From positions 1 through 64,000 of the forward strand of contig JAZQWG010000036.1 of the NCBI GenBank assembly GCA_045632265.1: DNA of 64,000 nt, read 5' to 3'. The position numbers were made by a program, and so were the translations under genes. Under the pieces are notes generated by a model. That model did not search any database. It was not told the DNA's origin and saw only the letters and a list, made by a program, of their open reading frames with translations. This document shows positions 26,670-35,700 of this stretch, piece by piece; position 1 is the stretch's first letter, and every line of letters begins with the position of its first letter. This DNA comes from Scatosoma sp045632265 (GTDB lineage: Bacteria; Bacillota; Clostridia; Christensenellales; Borkfalkiaceae).

Positions 26670-27980
26670 ATGAAAAACTTGCGAATTTGGACAAATAAAC
26701 GCGTTTGTGTGGCAACGTCGGGGGGTATGGACTCGACGGCGCTTTTGCATTATCTTAAATCGCAAGAAAAGGAAGTGGGCTACACCCTTTTGGCGGTGCA
26801 TTGCGAACACGGTATTCGTGGCAAGAAAAGCGTTGCGGATATGCGCTTTGTGGAAAAGCTTTGCAAAGATTTAGGTGTAGAACTTTTTATTTTTAGAGAG
26901 AATTGCAAAGCAAAGGCGAAAAGGGAAAAAATCAGCCTTGAAACGGCGGCAAGGGAATTCCGTTATGCAAGTTTTCAAAGCTTGTTAGACGAGGGCAAAG
27001 CCGATTGTATCGCCACGGCGCACCATGCCAAAGACGAAGCGGAAACGGTGCTTTTTAGGTTGGCACGGGGCACGTCCCTTTCGGGGGCGGCGGGCATGCA
27101 TGCGGAAAGGGAAGATATTATTCGTCCTTTCTTGCAATGGTCGAAAGAAGATGTTGAAAAGTACGTAAAGGAAAATAAACTTGCCTATCGCAAGGACAAG
27201 ACGAATAAGGATAAACGCTACACCCGCAACGCATTGCGCTTAAAGGTGTTGCCCGCTTTGGAAAACACGGTGGACGGGGCAATCGAAAATATTGCCCGTT
27301 TTGCCAGCCAAGCGGCGGAAGACGATAGGTATTTGTATCGTCAAAGCGAAAAACTGATTCAAAGACGGGAAGATAAAATTCTCGTTGCGTTTAGCGACGA
27401 AACGTCTATTTTCTATCGAGCTGCGTTGACGGCAATGAAAGAAATGGGGATTGAAAAGGATTACACGAAAACGCACCTTGAAGGGGTGTTCCGCTTGCAA
27501 CAAAGCGAAAGGGGCTCGCTTATCCATTTGCCTTTGGGGGTGGTAGCCAAAAAAGAACTTGACGGCATTGCGTTTTTCAAACAATCGCAAACGCCCAACT
27601 TGGAAGTTGCGGAAGAAAAAGCCTTTACGTTAAACGGATTTGACGGGGGCGTGTACGAAGTGAAGCTGTCAAAAGACGAGCTTTTGCAAGGAAACGTAGG
27701 CAAAACGTTGCGGATTGATTTGGACAGCTTGCCAAGCGATGCGTTTTTCCGTTTTAGAAGGGACGGGGACGAGATTGAAAAGTTTGGCGGCGGCACGAAG
27801 ACGATTAAGAAGTTTTTCAACGAAAAGAAAGTGCCCGTCGAAATGCGTGGGGCGTTGCCGCTGATTGCAAGTGAAAAGGGCAAGGCGGTGTACGTTGTTT
27901 GCGGATATGAAATTGCGGAAAACGTAAAGGTGCAAGAAAATACGAAAAACACGCTGTACATTGCGCTTTTCAAAAAATAA
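26670..27980 (+). CDS. tilS: tRNA(Ile)-lysidine synthetase
   Basis: 436 residues from the ATG at 26670. The PP-loop ATP motif SGGMDST is at about residue 17, followed by AVHCEHGIRGK and ATAHHAKDEAETVLFRLARG, typical of TilS; the C-terminal TilS domain has FRRDGDEIEKFGGG. It makes lysidine at C34 of the AUA-reading tRNA-Ile, an essential step. Upstream in-frame codons (from 26646) are rejected because they lie across the promoter. Confidence 0.93.
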   Translation: MKNLRIWTNKRVCVATSGGMDSTALLHYLKSQEKEVGYTLLAVHCEHGIRGKKSVADMRFVEKLCKDLGVELFIFRENCKAKAKREKISLETAAREFRYASFQSLLDEGKADCIATAHHAKDEAETVLFRLARGTSLSGAAGMHAEREDIIRPFLQWSKEDVEKYVKENKLAYRKDKTNKDKRYTRNALRLKVLPALENTVDGAIENIARFASQAAEDDRYLYRQSEKLIQRREDKILVAFSDETSIFYRAALTAMKEMGIEKDYTKTHLEGVFRLQQSERGSLIHLPLGVVAKKELDGIAFFKQSQTPNLEVAEEKAFTLNGFDGGVYEVKLSKDELLQGNVGKTLRIDLDSLPSDAFFRFRRDGDEIEKFGGGTKTIKKFFNEKKVPVEMRGALPLIASEKGKAVYVVCGYEIAENVKVQENTKNTLYIALFKK

Positions 27981-27986
27981 AAAGAT

Positions 27987-28017
27987 AAGGGAAACGGTTT
28001 TAACCGCTTCCCTTTTT
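27987..28017. terminator. Bidirectional terminator between tilS and the polysaccharide deacetylase
   Basis: AAGGGAAACGGTT pairs with AACCGCTTCCCTT (one mismatch), with T-runs on the + side and A-runs upstream that serve the - strand. It covers the last codons of the deacetylase gene. Confidence 0.7.
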
Positions 28018-28872
28018 TCTTGCTCGAATATACGCCCCGCCGTTTTTTAAGGGGCAATCGTGTGCCTTTGCCATTTTAGAAACGCTCGTCACTTGGTATC
28101 CCGCGTCTTTCAAATCGGGCAACAGCCGTTTTAATGCCGTCACCGTGTTTGGGTATCCGTCGTGCATAAGGACGATTGCGCCCGAAAACTTTTGCGAAAA
28201 CACCGTGTCGTAAATTTCACTTGCGCTCACGCCCGTCCAGTCAAGCGTGTCTATCGTCCACTCGATAATCGGCACGCTTAATTCGCTTTTCACACTCTCG
28301 TTAATCCGTCCGTAGGGCGGGCGAAAAAGATGCTCGTTTTTCTTGTCCACCTTTGATAAAAGCGTTTCAGTGGCGGCAATTTCTTCAAGCACGCTCGCAA
28401 GGGGAATATTCGTTATATCGGGGTGGGAAAAGGTGTGGTTGCCCAGTTCCCAACCAAGCGTTAAAGCGGCGGAAAGGTTGGCAAATGCGTTGTTGCTCAA
28501 AAGATTGCCGTTGCAAAAGAGCGTGGCGCTTGCGAGGCAATCGGGGTTTTGTTCGTTGAATTGCGCAAAGACGGAAAGGATATTTTCAAGCGTGGACGAG
28601 GGCGTGTCGTCAAAGGTAAAGGCAATCAATTTTTTGTCTTTGTTTACGCTTGATATATCCACGTCGCTCACGTCCCAAAACTCGTTTTTTGCGCTACGTT
28701 TGGGGGGTAAAGAAGCAAAATCAAAATCTTCGCCCACCGTTTGCACGTTTAAGTGGGAATACATAGTAGATTTGGGCGGCACGATGCTTGCGCTTGCATG
28801 GTTGCAACCATAGCATAAAAATGACGAAGCGACACAAACGCTGATAGTGAGCAAAAAGAGAACTTTTTTCAT
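28000..28872 (-). CDS. Polysaccharide deacetylase (NodB homology), exported
   Basis: 290 residues from the ATG at 28872 (an upstream TTG at 28896 is rejected). N-terminal signal: MKKVLFLLTISVCVAS, then FLCYGC, a possible lipoprotein cleavage site though the box is imperfect. The NodB domain has FTFDD (metal Asp), GNHTFSHPD (His pair), RPPYG and a late LMHDG. Such enzymes remove acetyl groups from peptidoglycan or other GlcNAc polymers outside the membrane. It stands alone and is convergent with tilS. Confidence 0.82.
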   Translation of the reverse strand: MKKVLFLLTISVCVASSFLCYGCNHASASIVPPKSTMYSHLNVQTVGEDFDFASLPPKRSAKNEFWDVSDVDISSVNKDKKLIAFTFDDTPSSTLENILSVFAQFNEQNPDCLASATLFCNGNLLSNNAFANLSAALTLGWELGNHTFSHPDITNIPLASVLEEIAATETLLSKVDKKNEHLFRPPYGRINESVKSELSVPIIEWTIDTLDWTGVSASEIYDTVFSQKFSGAIVLMHDGYPNTVTALKRLLPDLKDAGYQVTSVSKMAKAHDCPLKNGGAYIRARKKGSG

Positions 28873-28899
28873 AAAAAAAGTATTTGCAAGAAGCAATTT

Positions 28900-28927
28900 T
28901 TTATACTTTTATGAAAAAATGTGACAA
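28900..28927 (-). promoter_or_regulatory. Promoter of the polysaccharide deacetylase
   Basis: On the - strand, TTGTCA (28927-28922) and TATAAA (28905-28900), spacer 16, about 28 bases before the start codon. Confidence 0.6.
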
Positions 28928-28965
28928 AAAGGACTCGAAAGGGCGTAATATGTAAAAAAAGGGTA

Positions 28966-28995
28966 TTGACTTTTGCGTGGTAAGTATGTTATACT
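28966..28995 (+). promoter_or_regulatory. Promoter of the NahK-like kinase with an overlapping dyad
   Basis: TTGACT (28966) and TATACT (28990), spacer 18. The -10 box sits inside an inverted repeat AAGTAT-GTT-ATACTT (28982-28996), a possible operator. Confidence 0.6.
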
Positions 28996-29038
28996 TAAAT
29001 GGCTATATGGGCGACTACGCAAAAAGGGAAAGTGTATC

Positions 29039-30157
29039 GTGGATAAATTGCAAGAACAACAACAAATCCTTGAAGTATGCAAGCGTTTTAATTTGCAAGG
29101 GGAGTATCGTTATTACGAACAAATTAATAGTGGGCATATCAACACGACCTATTGTGTGTATTATTTCCGCAACGGGGAAATTAAAGATTATATTTTGCAA
29201 CGTATCAATACGTACGTGTTCAAAGACCCCTATTCCGTAATGGAAAACATCTCTTCCGTCACCGAGTATATCCGCGCGAAAATCAAAGCGACGGGCATTT
29301 CGGCAAAGCGTTTCGTTTTGCACTATTCCACGACGGAAAGCGGCAAATATTATACGGAATTGCCCGACGGTGGTTTTTGGAGATGCTGTCGTTATATCGA
29401 CGGATCTATCTCGCCTATTGACACGGATGATTTGTTCCTTATCGAACAATCGGGCAGAGCGTTTGGCGAATTCCAAATGTACCTTGCCGATTATCCTATC
29501 CACACCTTGAACATCGTTATTCCGCACTTCCACAACACCATACGCCGCTACGATGCATTGCGTACGGCGGCAACGGAAAATGCGGCGGGAAGATTAAACG
29601 AAGTGAAGGACTTGTTGCAAGGCTTTTACGATTTGGAGGAAAGCGCCACCGAGCCCTATCGCTTGCAAAAGCAAGGCGTGCTGCCTTTGCGTGTCACCCA
29701 CAACGACACGAAGACGAGCAACGTGCTTTTCGATGCGGACACGCACGAACGCTTGACGGTTATCGATTTGGACACCGTTATGCCTGGGCTTGTCGCTTTC
29801 GATTTTGGCGATGCGATTCGTATGGTTGCGGCGATTTCGCCTAAAGAAGACGAACAAGATTTGTCCAAAGTGAAAGTGGACATGACGAAGTTTGAAACGT
29901 TTACAAAGGGGTTTGTGCACGAAGTCAAGGATGCGATTACGAAAGCGGAGTTGGATTCGCTTGCTATGGGCGCACTTGCCATGACGACGGAATGCGGTAT
30001 TCGTTTCCTTGCCGATTATTTGGACGGGGATAAATATTTCCGTATCCACTATCCCGATCAAAACCTTGTGCGTGCAAGACGACACTTGGTGCTTGCGCAA
30101 GATATGTTAAAGCGCATGGACGAATTGAAAGCGATCGTTCAAAAATATTGCGAATAA
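29039..30157 (+). CDS. nahK: APH-fold sugar kinase, N-acetylhexosamine 1-kinase-like
   Basis: 372 residues from the GTG at 29039, preceded by AGGGAAAG. The opening (about residues 20-70) has INSGHINTTY and YILQRINTYVFKDPYSVMENI, characteristic of NahK proteins; the catalytic core is HNDTKTSN at about residue 221 and VIDLDTVMPGLVAFDFGD for metal binding. NahK phosphorylates GlcNAc or GalNAc at C1 for the GNB/LNB salvage pathway. No GNB phosphorylase or other pathway gene is in view, so the substrate could differ. Confidence 0.72.
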   Translation: MDKLQEQQQILEVCKRFNLQGEYRYYEQINSGHINTTYCVYYFRNGEIKDYILQRINTYVFKDPYSVMENISSVTEYIRAKIKATGISAKRFVLHYSTTESGKYYTELPDGGFWRCCRYIDGSISPIDTDDLFLIEQSGRAFGEFQMYLADYPIHTLNIVIPHFHNTIRRYDALRTAATENAAGRLNEVKDLLQGFYDLEESATEPYRLQKQGVLPLRVTHNDTKTSNVLFDADTHERLTVIDLDTVMPGLVAFDFGDAIRMVAAISPKEDEQDLSKVKVDMTKFETFTKGFVHEVKDAITKAELDSLAMGALAMTTECGIRFLADYLDGDKYFRIHYPDQNLVRARRHLVLAQDMLKRMDELKAIVQKYCE

Positions 30158-30172
30158 AATCTAATTAAATAT

Positions 30173-30207
30173 AAAGCCCGGAGGCATTTGCCTCGTGGCT
30201 TTTTTTG
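30173..30207 (+). terminator. Terminator after the sugar kinase
   Basis: AAAGCC-GAGGC/GCCTC-GGCTTT stem followed by a T-run. Confidence 0.8.
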
Positions 30208-30257
30208 TCACCTTTTCCTTTGCTGTTTGGATATAATAATGGAAGGGGGATACGGGT

Positions 30258-30914
30258 ATGCGCATACGATTTTTTACGGGCGGAACGCCGCTTGAAAGCC
30301 AAAATCAATGTTTGGAAGAAAACGCGGATATTACGCTTTATTGTTTTTACGAGAATATTGTCAGCTATGAACGGGAACTAAAAGGGGAAGCGGACTTTTT
30401 CGAGCGTGCTGCTCGCCTTTCTAAAACTGCGGGCATAGTGGTGTGTGGGGCGATTACGGACGCGAAAGGGGTAAAACGCAAATCGGCGGTGGTAGCGGAA
30501 AAAGGACGGCTAGTGGGCGTGGCGGATGCTTGCAACGGCGTGGACGGGGAATACGCATGCGGGGCACAGCTGCGTGTGTACGAAACGGCGGTGGGGCGCA
30601 TGGGTGTGGTGGTGGACGGGGATTTATGTTTCCCTGAAATTTTTGAGACGTTGTCCGTGTTCGGCAGCGATTTTATCGTTTGCCCGTTTGGGGAAATGAA
30701 CGGGATAGAAAGCGTGTTGCTTCGTGCCAACGCCTATTGCTACGGCGTGCCTATCTATTTTTGTGCAAGGGGGTATTGCATGATAGCCGACGTGACGGGG
30801 GAGATAGTGTATGCAACGTCGCAAAACGGTGGGATAACGAGTTTTTCGCCTCGCAAAGAATATCATTTGGTAGAAACCCGCCGACGGGGCTTTTTTAGGG
30901 GTAAAATGCAATAA
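30258..30914 (+). CDS. Nitrilase-superfamily fold protein lacking catalytic residues
   Basis: 218 residues, with GGAAGGGGG upstream and a TATAAT box at 30232. The fold follows carbon-nitrogen hydrolases: YCFYEN (Glu region), GIVVCGAITD, then VVVDGDLCFPEIFE, where the family normally has C-Y-D-x-R-F-P-E. The nucleophile position is Asp120, not Cys; a Cys appears at 124 in place of Arg. The usual catalytic Lys (in yrKxHL) is also missing (VGVADACN). It is therefore probably not an active nitrilase. Stand-alone gene of unknown function. Confidence 0.6.
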   Translation: MRIRFFTGGTPLESQNQCLEENADITLYCFYENIVSYERELKGEADFFERAARLSKTAGIVVCGAITDAKGVKRKSAVVAEKGRLVGVADACNGVDGEYACGAQLRVYETAVGRMGVVVDGDLCFPEIFETLSVFGSDFIVCPFGEMNGIESVLLRANAYCYGVPIYFCARGYCMIADVTGEIVYATSQNGGITSFSPRKEYHLVETRRRGFFRGKMQ

Positions 30915-30917
30915 AAA

Positions 30918-30942
30918 TCCGTCCGCTGATACAGCGGACGGA
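30918..30942 (-). terminator. Terminator after smpB
   Basis: Perfect stem TCCGTCCGCTG/CAGCGGACGGA. On the - strand it is followed by a T-run (A's at 30913-30917 on the + strand). Confidence 0.8.
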
Positions 30943-30947
30943 AAGGC

Positions 30948-31400
30948 TTAAAACCCTGCGTTTTTAATATCTCTATCGACGCTTCGTTTCACGTCTCTAT
31001 CGGCAATCGATTGTTTTTTATCGTACGTGTGTTTGCCTTTGCAAAGGGCGATTTCCATTTTGACAAGCGAGCCTTTGAAATACAATTTCAGCGGCACAAG
31101 CGTATAACCTTGACGGTTGATTTTGCCTGCAATTTTTGCAATTTCCGCTTTGTGCAACAAAAGTTTTCTATCCCGTCTTGTGTTTTTGCTTGCAAACCCG
31201 TCCGATTTTTCATAGAAGGCGATGTGCATATTTTTCACGCAAACTTCCCCTTCACGCAAAAAGCAAAAGCTTTCGTTCATATTGACGTTGCCAAGCCGCA
31301 ACGATTTCACTTCGTTGCCTTCAAGCTCTATGCCCGCTTCATATCTGTCTTCGATAAAATATTCAAAGGAAGCGGATTTGTTGGTGGTGATAATTTTCAT
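30948..31400 (-). CDS. smpB: SsrA-binding protein SmpB
   Basis: 150 residues. Typical SmpB: KIITTNKSASFEYFIEDRYEAGIEL at the start (split oligonucleotide-binding fold), GNEVKSLRLGNVN, and a basic tail with DKKQSIADRDVKR. It delivers tmRNA to stalled ribosomes. The ssrA gene itself is not seen nearby. It lies 8 bases behind rnr, the usual neighbour. Confidence 0.95.
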   Translation of the reverse strand: MKIITTNKSASFEYFIEDRYEAGIELEGNEVKSLRLGNVNMNESFCFLREGEVCVKNMHIAFYEKSDGFASKNTRRDRKLLLHKAEIAKIAGKINRQGYTLVPLKLYFKGSLVKMEIALCKGKHTYDKKQSIADRDVKRSVDRDIKNAGF

Positions 31401-31408
31401 ATAAATAC

Positions 31409-33541
31409 CTATACGTTTTTGTTTTCTATTTTTCCAAGTAGCCTAAATTCCGTTCTTCTACGGTAGAAATCGACGTCGATAACTTTCACTTTTACGCTTT
31501 CGCCAAGCGCATATTTTTTGCCGTTGCCTATCAAGCAGAATTGCTTTTCGTCGAATTTATACGTTCCGTATAAACTTTCGATAGGTATAAACCCTTCAAT
31601 GGTGTTAGGCAGTTCTGCAAACAACCCAAACGACGTCACACCCGAGATAACCGCTTCGTATTCTTTGCCGATACGCTCGCTCATAAACATCGTCTTATAC
31701 AAATCGTCCACATCCCTTTCCGCATCGGTGGCGCTTCGTTCACGCATGGACGATTGCTCGGCGGCACGGTGCACGAATTCCTTGTATTTCTCGACGGCTT
31801 CGGCGTATTTTCCGTTGATTACTTCTTTGATAATACGATGAATACAAAGATCGGGATAACGACGGATAGGGGAAGTGAAATGGCAATAACAATCGCTCGC
31901 CAAGCCAAAATGTCCTACGTTTTCGGGGGAATAGCGTGCCTTTTGCATGGAGCGAAGCATTACGCGGTTGAGCACCGAATAGGAAGGCAAATCCTTGGCT
32001 TTTATCAAAAGATTTTGATAATCGTAAGGCTTCACGTCGTCGGCGTTAAAGCGAGCGGTTAAGCCCAAGCCTTGCGCAAACGCACGGAAGGTGCACGCCT
32101 TTTCTTCGCTCGGCTTTTCGTGGATACGATAGATAAAGGGTGCTTCAATCGAGTGCATATATTCCGCCACCGTTTCGTTGGCAAGCACCATAAACGCTTC
32201 GATAATTTGATAGGAAAAGGGGCGTTCGTAATCGGGGATAGTGATTTCGTTCGTCTTTTTATCAAAGAGAATTTTCGATTCCTTTACATCGAGTGTCACG
32301 CTGCCCTTTTTGCTGCGCTTTTCTTGCAAAATGCGGGTGAGCAAGGCAAAATCTTCCACCATAGCCAAAACGTCGGCGTATTTTTTGCAAACGCTTTCGT
32401 CCTTTTCAAGGATTTTCGTGATTTCCGTGTACGTCATTTTATGCGACGAACGGATAATTCCTTCCACAATTTCGCTCTCAACCACCTTTCCGCTTTCGTC
32501 TATTTTCATAAGACAAGAAAGGGTAAGCCTATCTTCCCCTTCGTTAAGCGAACAAATGCCGTTGGAAAGTGCACGGGGGAGCATAGGCAACACGCAGTCG
32601 GGGAAATACACGCTCGTGCCCCGTTCAAAAGCTTCGTTGTCCAAAACGCTGCGCGCCGTGACGTAATGCGAAACGTCGGCGATATGCACGCCTAAAATAT
32701 AATGATTGCCGTCCTTTTCAAGGGAAATGGCGTCGTCGATGTCGCGGGTGTCTTCCCCGTCGATTGTGACGATAAGTTTATCTCTAAAATCACGTCGATT
32801 TTGCAAATCACTTGCTAAAATTCCACGATCTTGTTGTTTTTGCGCTTCCTTTTCTACGGCGGTGGGGAATTCTTCTTTTAAGTTATAGGAACGGATGATG
32901 GAAAGTTCTTCCGCAAAGAAGCTGTCTTCTTCGCCAAGCACTTCGATAATTTCCCCACCAGGGCATTTCCCAAAGGGGTATTCGGTGATTTTAGCCACCG
33001 CTTTTACGCCGCTTTTGATTTTGAAACAGGAAGAAAGGGGGATATAGATGGGCGCGGAAAATTTCTTTTCGTCGGGGTAGAGATAGCCCGCGCGCTTGTC
33101 CTTTCTAAACACGCCTACAATCGTTTTGTAGCCACGCTCTATTACTTTTACAACCTTCACTTCGTCCCTTTCCGTTTCTCTCTCGCTCGTCCAAGATACT
33201 TGTTCGACGAGTACGATATCGCCGTGGTACGCCCCGTGCATAAATTTACGGGGGATAAAGAAATCGTGGGGGTATGCTTCCTTGTTTTCGGGCATGAGAA
33301 AACCAAAGCCACGCTCGTTGCCCGAAATCGTGCCCTTGATTAAGCCAAGCTGTTCGCTCGTGCCGTAATATCCGCTTTCCGTTTTGAAGAGTTTTCCTTC
33401 TTTGCAAAGCTCGTCCAAAATGGGAAGAAGACGAGTGCGTTCACGAAAGGGGATAGATAAAATTTTACAAATTTCCGCAACGTTTTTATTCGACAACGAG
33501 TTGTCAAGAAAACGTTCGTAGATACGCTCTTTTGCGCTCAT
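31409..33541 (-). CDS. rnr: Ribonuclease R
   Basis: 710 residues, a normal RNase R. N-terminal winged-helix, then cold-shock domains (GFGFLMPENKEAYPHDFFIP), the RNB catalytic domain with DGEDTRDIDDAI (metal Asp cluster) and a C-terminal S1 domain (VTSFGLFAELPNTIEGFIP). It degrades structured RNA and takes part in tmRNA-linked quality control with SmpB. The secG terminator lies upstream, so some transcription probably passes through it or starts within the gap. Confidence 0.95.
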   Translation of the reverse strand: MSAKERIYERFLDNSLSNKNVAEICKILSIPFRERTRLLPILDELCKEGKLFKTESGYYGTSEQLGLIKGTISGNERGFGFLMPENKEAYPHDFFIPRKFMHGAYHGDIVLVEQVSWTSERETERDEVKVVKVIERGYKTIVGVFRKDKRAGYLYPDEKKFSAPIYIPLSSCFKIKSGVKAVAKITEYPFGKCPGGEIIEVLGEEDSFFAEELSIIRSYNLKEEFPTAVEKEAQKQQDRGILASDLQNRRDFRDKLIVTIDGEDTRDIDDAISLEKDGNHYILGVHIADVSHYVTARSVLDNEAFERGTSVYFPDCVLPMLPRALSNGICSLNEGEDRLTLSCLMKIDESGKVVESEIVEGIIRSSHKMTYTEITKILEKDESVCKKYADVLAMVEDFALLTRILQEKRSKKGSVTLDVKESKILFDKKTNEITIPDYERPFSYQIIEAFMVLANETVAEYMHSIEAPFIYRIHEKPSEEKACTFRAFAQGLGLTARFNADDVKPYDYQNLLIKAKDLPSYSVLNRVMLRSMQKARYSPENVGHFGLASDCYCHFTSPIRRYPDLCIHRIIKEVINGKYAEAVEKYKEFVHRAAEQSSMRERSATDAERDVDDLYKTMFMSERIGKEYEAVISGVTSFGLFAELPNTIEGFIPIESLYGTYKFDEKQFCLIGNGKKYALGESVKVKVIDVDFYRRRTEFRLLGKIENKNV

Positions 33542-33581
33542 TATATAAGCCTCCGAAAATATGTAAAAAGGGGGAAGTGAT

Positions 33582-33614
33582 AAAAAAACGGCGGCTTTGT
33601 ATGTAAAGCCGCCG
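33582..33614 (-). terminator. Hairpin terminator after secG
   Basis: CGGCGGCTTT/AAAGCCGCCG stem; on the - strand followed by seven T's. It separates secG from rnr and may only partly stop transcription. Confidence 0.75.
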
Positions 33615-33628
33615 ACGTTTGCTTGTGA

Positions 33629-33946
33629 TTAAGAGAAGAATACGGGAAGTTCCAAAACGATGTAGAACGCAATTGCGAAAACGGCAAGTGCGATAAGGGA
33701 AATCCACGTCCATTTCTTCATTTTTTCTTCAATCGATTTGCCTTTGTTTTTACCGAAGAACGTTTCGCTCGAACCGCCAAGGGCGTCGATACCGCTCGAG
33801 TTGCTCGGTTGCATCAAAACGCAAATAATCGAAACAAGCGCCGAAAGCGCCATCAAGCCAATCAAAATACCAAGGATAACCTTGTGGGGCGTTTCCAAAC
33901 CGGGTTTATAAGGTCTATCAGCCAATATATTGAACAAATTTAACAT
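33629..33946 (-). CDS. secG: Preprotein translocase subunit SecG
   Basis: 105 residues with two membrane segments (VILGILIGLMALSALVSIIC and WISLIALAVFAIAFYIVL). Between them is VLMQPSNSSGIDALGGSSETFFGKN, the conserved SecG loop. It forms the SecYEG channel; SecY is at 51948. Start ATG with AAAGGA upstream; first gene of secG-rnr-smpB. Confidence 0.93.
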   Translation of the reverse strand: MLNLFNILADRPYKPGLETPHKVILGILIGLMALSALVSIICVLMQPSNSSGIDALGGSSETFFGKNKGKSIEEKMKKWTWISLIALAVFAIAFYIVLELPVFFS

Positions 33947-33988
33947 AACATTAAAATCCTTTCAGTTTTTTTCTTCAAACACCTATTG

Positions 33989-34017
33989 ATTATAGCACAC
34001 TTATATAAATATCGCAA
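33989..34017 (-). promoter_or_regulatory. Promoter of secG-rnr-smpB
   Basis: On the - strand TTGCGA (34017-34012) and TATAAT (33994-33989), spacer 17. Confidence 0.75.
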
Positions 34018-34064
34018 CTATTTTTGACGGCGTTTTTTGAAAAACTTTTTTCTATAAGAGAAAA

Positions 34065-34093
34065 ATAACGGCGAAATTTGCTTCCGCCGTTAT
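34065..34093 (-). terminator. Terminator after gpmI
   Basis: ATAACGGCG/CGCCGTTAT stem, T-run on the - strand side. End of the pgk-tpiA-gpmI operon. Confidence 0.75.
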
Positions 34094-34101
34094 GCTTTTC
34101 A

Positions 34102-35673
34102 TTATTTGATAAGGCTCTTGCCCGTCATTTCTTGGGGTTTGGGCAATTTCATCATATCAAGAAGGGTGGGTGCAAGGTCTGCAAGTACGCCGTCTTGATG
34201 AAGTTCCACGTTCTTATATTCGTTGGAAACAAGGATTACGGGAACGGGGAAAGTGGTGTGTTGTGTGAAAGGGGATTTTCCATCGTCCGCCACCATTTGG
34301 TCGGCGTTGCCGTGGTCAGCCGTGACAAGTGCGCTGCCGCCCATTGCAAGAATTTTATCCGTCACTTTCTTCACGCATTCGTCAACCGTGTGCACAGCTT
34401 TTACAGCCGCGTCCATAATACCCGTGTGACCTACCATGTCGCAGTTTGCAAAGTTCAAAATAACGACGTCGTAAATGCCTTTGTCAAGTTCTTCCAAAAC
34501 TTTGTCAGCAACGGGGTATGCGCTCATTTCCGGTTGCAAATCGTAGGTTGCCACCTTCGGGGAAGGAATAACGATACGCGTTTCGCCTTCTACGGGCGCT
34601 TCCAACTTCGCGTTGAAGAAGAAAGTTACGTGCGCGTATTTTTCCGTTTCCGCAATGTGGAGTTGGTTCAAACCAAGCGAGGCAATATATTGAGGAAGGG
34701 TGTTGGTGATTTCATCGGGCGGGAATGCCACGCCAACGTTTTCAAAGGAAGAATCGTACACCGCAAAACCAACGTAGCAAGGAGCAAGGAAGCCCGTCTT
34801 TCTTTCAAAGCCAAGCGTTGCGCCCGTCTTTGCATCGGTAAAGGGGAACTTTTCTTGCGAGAACATACGGGAAATTTGTCTTGCTCTGTCGGGGCGGAAG
34901 TTGAAGCAAATAATGCTGTCGCCCTTTTCAATCAAAGCAACGGGTTTGCCGTCTTTCGTAAGGTTGGTGGGAAGGATAAATTCGTCCGTCACGCCGTTTG
35001 CATACGAAGCGTTTACAGCTTCTTCAGCGCTGCCTTCAAATTGAACGCCCGTACCAAGCGTCAACATGTCGTACGCCTTTTCTTCTCTGTCCCAGTTGTT
35101 ATCTCTGTCCATTGCATAATATCTACCAGCAACGGAAGCGATTTTACCAAACGAGAGCTCGTCCATCTTGTCTTGCAATTCTTTCAAGAAGTTTGCGCCC
35201 GAAGTGGGAGCAACGTCACGTCCGTCCGTGAAAGCGTGTACGTACACGTTTTCAAGACCTTCCTTTTTCGCCATTTCCACAAGCGCGTACAAGTGTTCGG
35301 TGTGGCTGTGTACGCCACCCGTCGATACAAGCCCGAAAAGGTGCAATTTCTTGCCGTTTTCCTTTGCGGCGTGCATAGCTTTCAAAAGTTCTGCGTTGTT
35401 GAAAAATTCGCCGTTTCTAATGTCTTTGGTGATTTTCGTCAAGTCTTGGTAAACGATTCTACCAGCGCCGATGTTCAAGTGACCAACTTCGCTGTTGCCC
35501 ATTTGCCCGTCGGGAAGACCTACGGACATGCCGCTTGCGCCAAGTTGTGCGCTGGGGTAATTTTGTTGCAATTCGTTGACGTATTTGCTACCGTCGGCGA
35601 TAATAGCATTGCCCTTTTTGTCGGGGTTAATGCCGTAGCCGTCCATGATGATGATAGCGTAGGGGGTTCTCAT
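34102..35673 (-). CDS. gpmI: Phosphoglycerate mutase, cofactor-independent
   Basis: 523 residues. IMDGYG near the N-terminus (metal), LPDGQMGNSEVGHLNIGAG with the phosphoserine Ser, LFGLVSTGGVHSH, and ADHGNADQM near the C-terminus. Interconverts 3- and 2-phosphoglycerate with two metal ions. Third gene of the pgk-tpiA-gpmI operon; AGGAG ribosome-binding site. Confidence 0.95.
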   Translation of the reverse strand: MRTPYAIIIMDGYGINPDKKGNAIIADGSKYVNELQQNYPSAQLGASGMSVGLPDGQMGNSEVGHLNIGAGRIVYQDLTKITKDIRNGEFFNNAELLKAMHAAKENGKKLHLFGLVSTGGVHSHTEHLYALVEMAKKEGLENVYVHAFTDGRDVAPTSGANFLKELQDKMDELSFGKIASVAGRYYAMDRDNNWDREEKAYDMLTLGTGVQFEGSAEEAVNASYANGVTDEFILPTNLTKDGKPVALIEKGDSIICFNFRPDRARQISRMFSQEKFPFTDAKTGATLGFERKTGFLAPCYVGFAVYDSSFENVGVAFPPDEITNTLPQYIASLGLNQLHIAETEKYAHVTFFFNAKLEAPVEGETRIVIPSPKVATYDLQPEMSAYPVADKVLEELDKGIYDVVILNFANCDMVGHTGIMDAAVKAVHTVDECVKKVTDKILAMGGSALVTADHGNADQMVADDGKSPFTQHTTFPVPVILVSNEYKNVELHQDGVLADLAPTLLDMMKLPKPQEMTGKSLIK

Positions 35674-35700
35674 AATAATATCTCCTAATTTTCAAAATGG

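Noticed and set aside
34078..35688. 536-residue + strand frame over gpmI
   Set aside because: Antisense shadow of gpmI, which has all catalytic motifs on the - strand.
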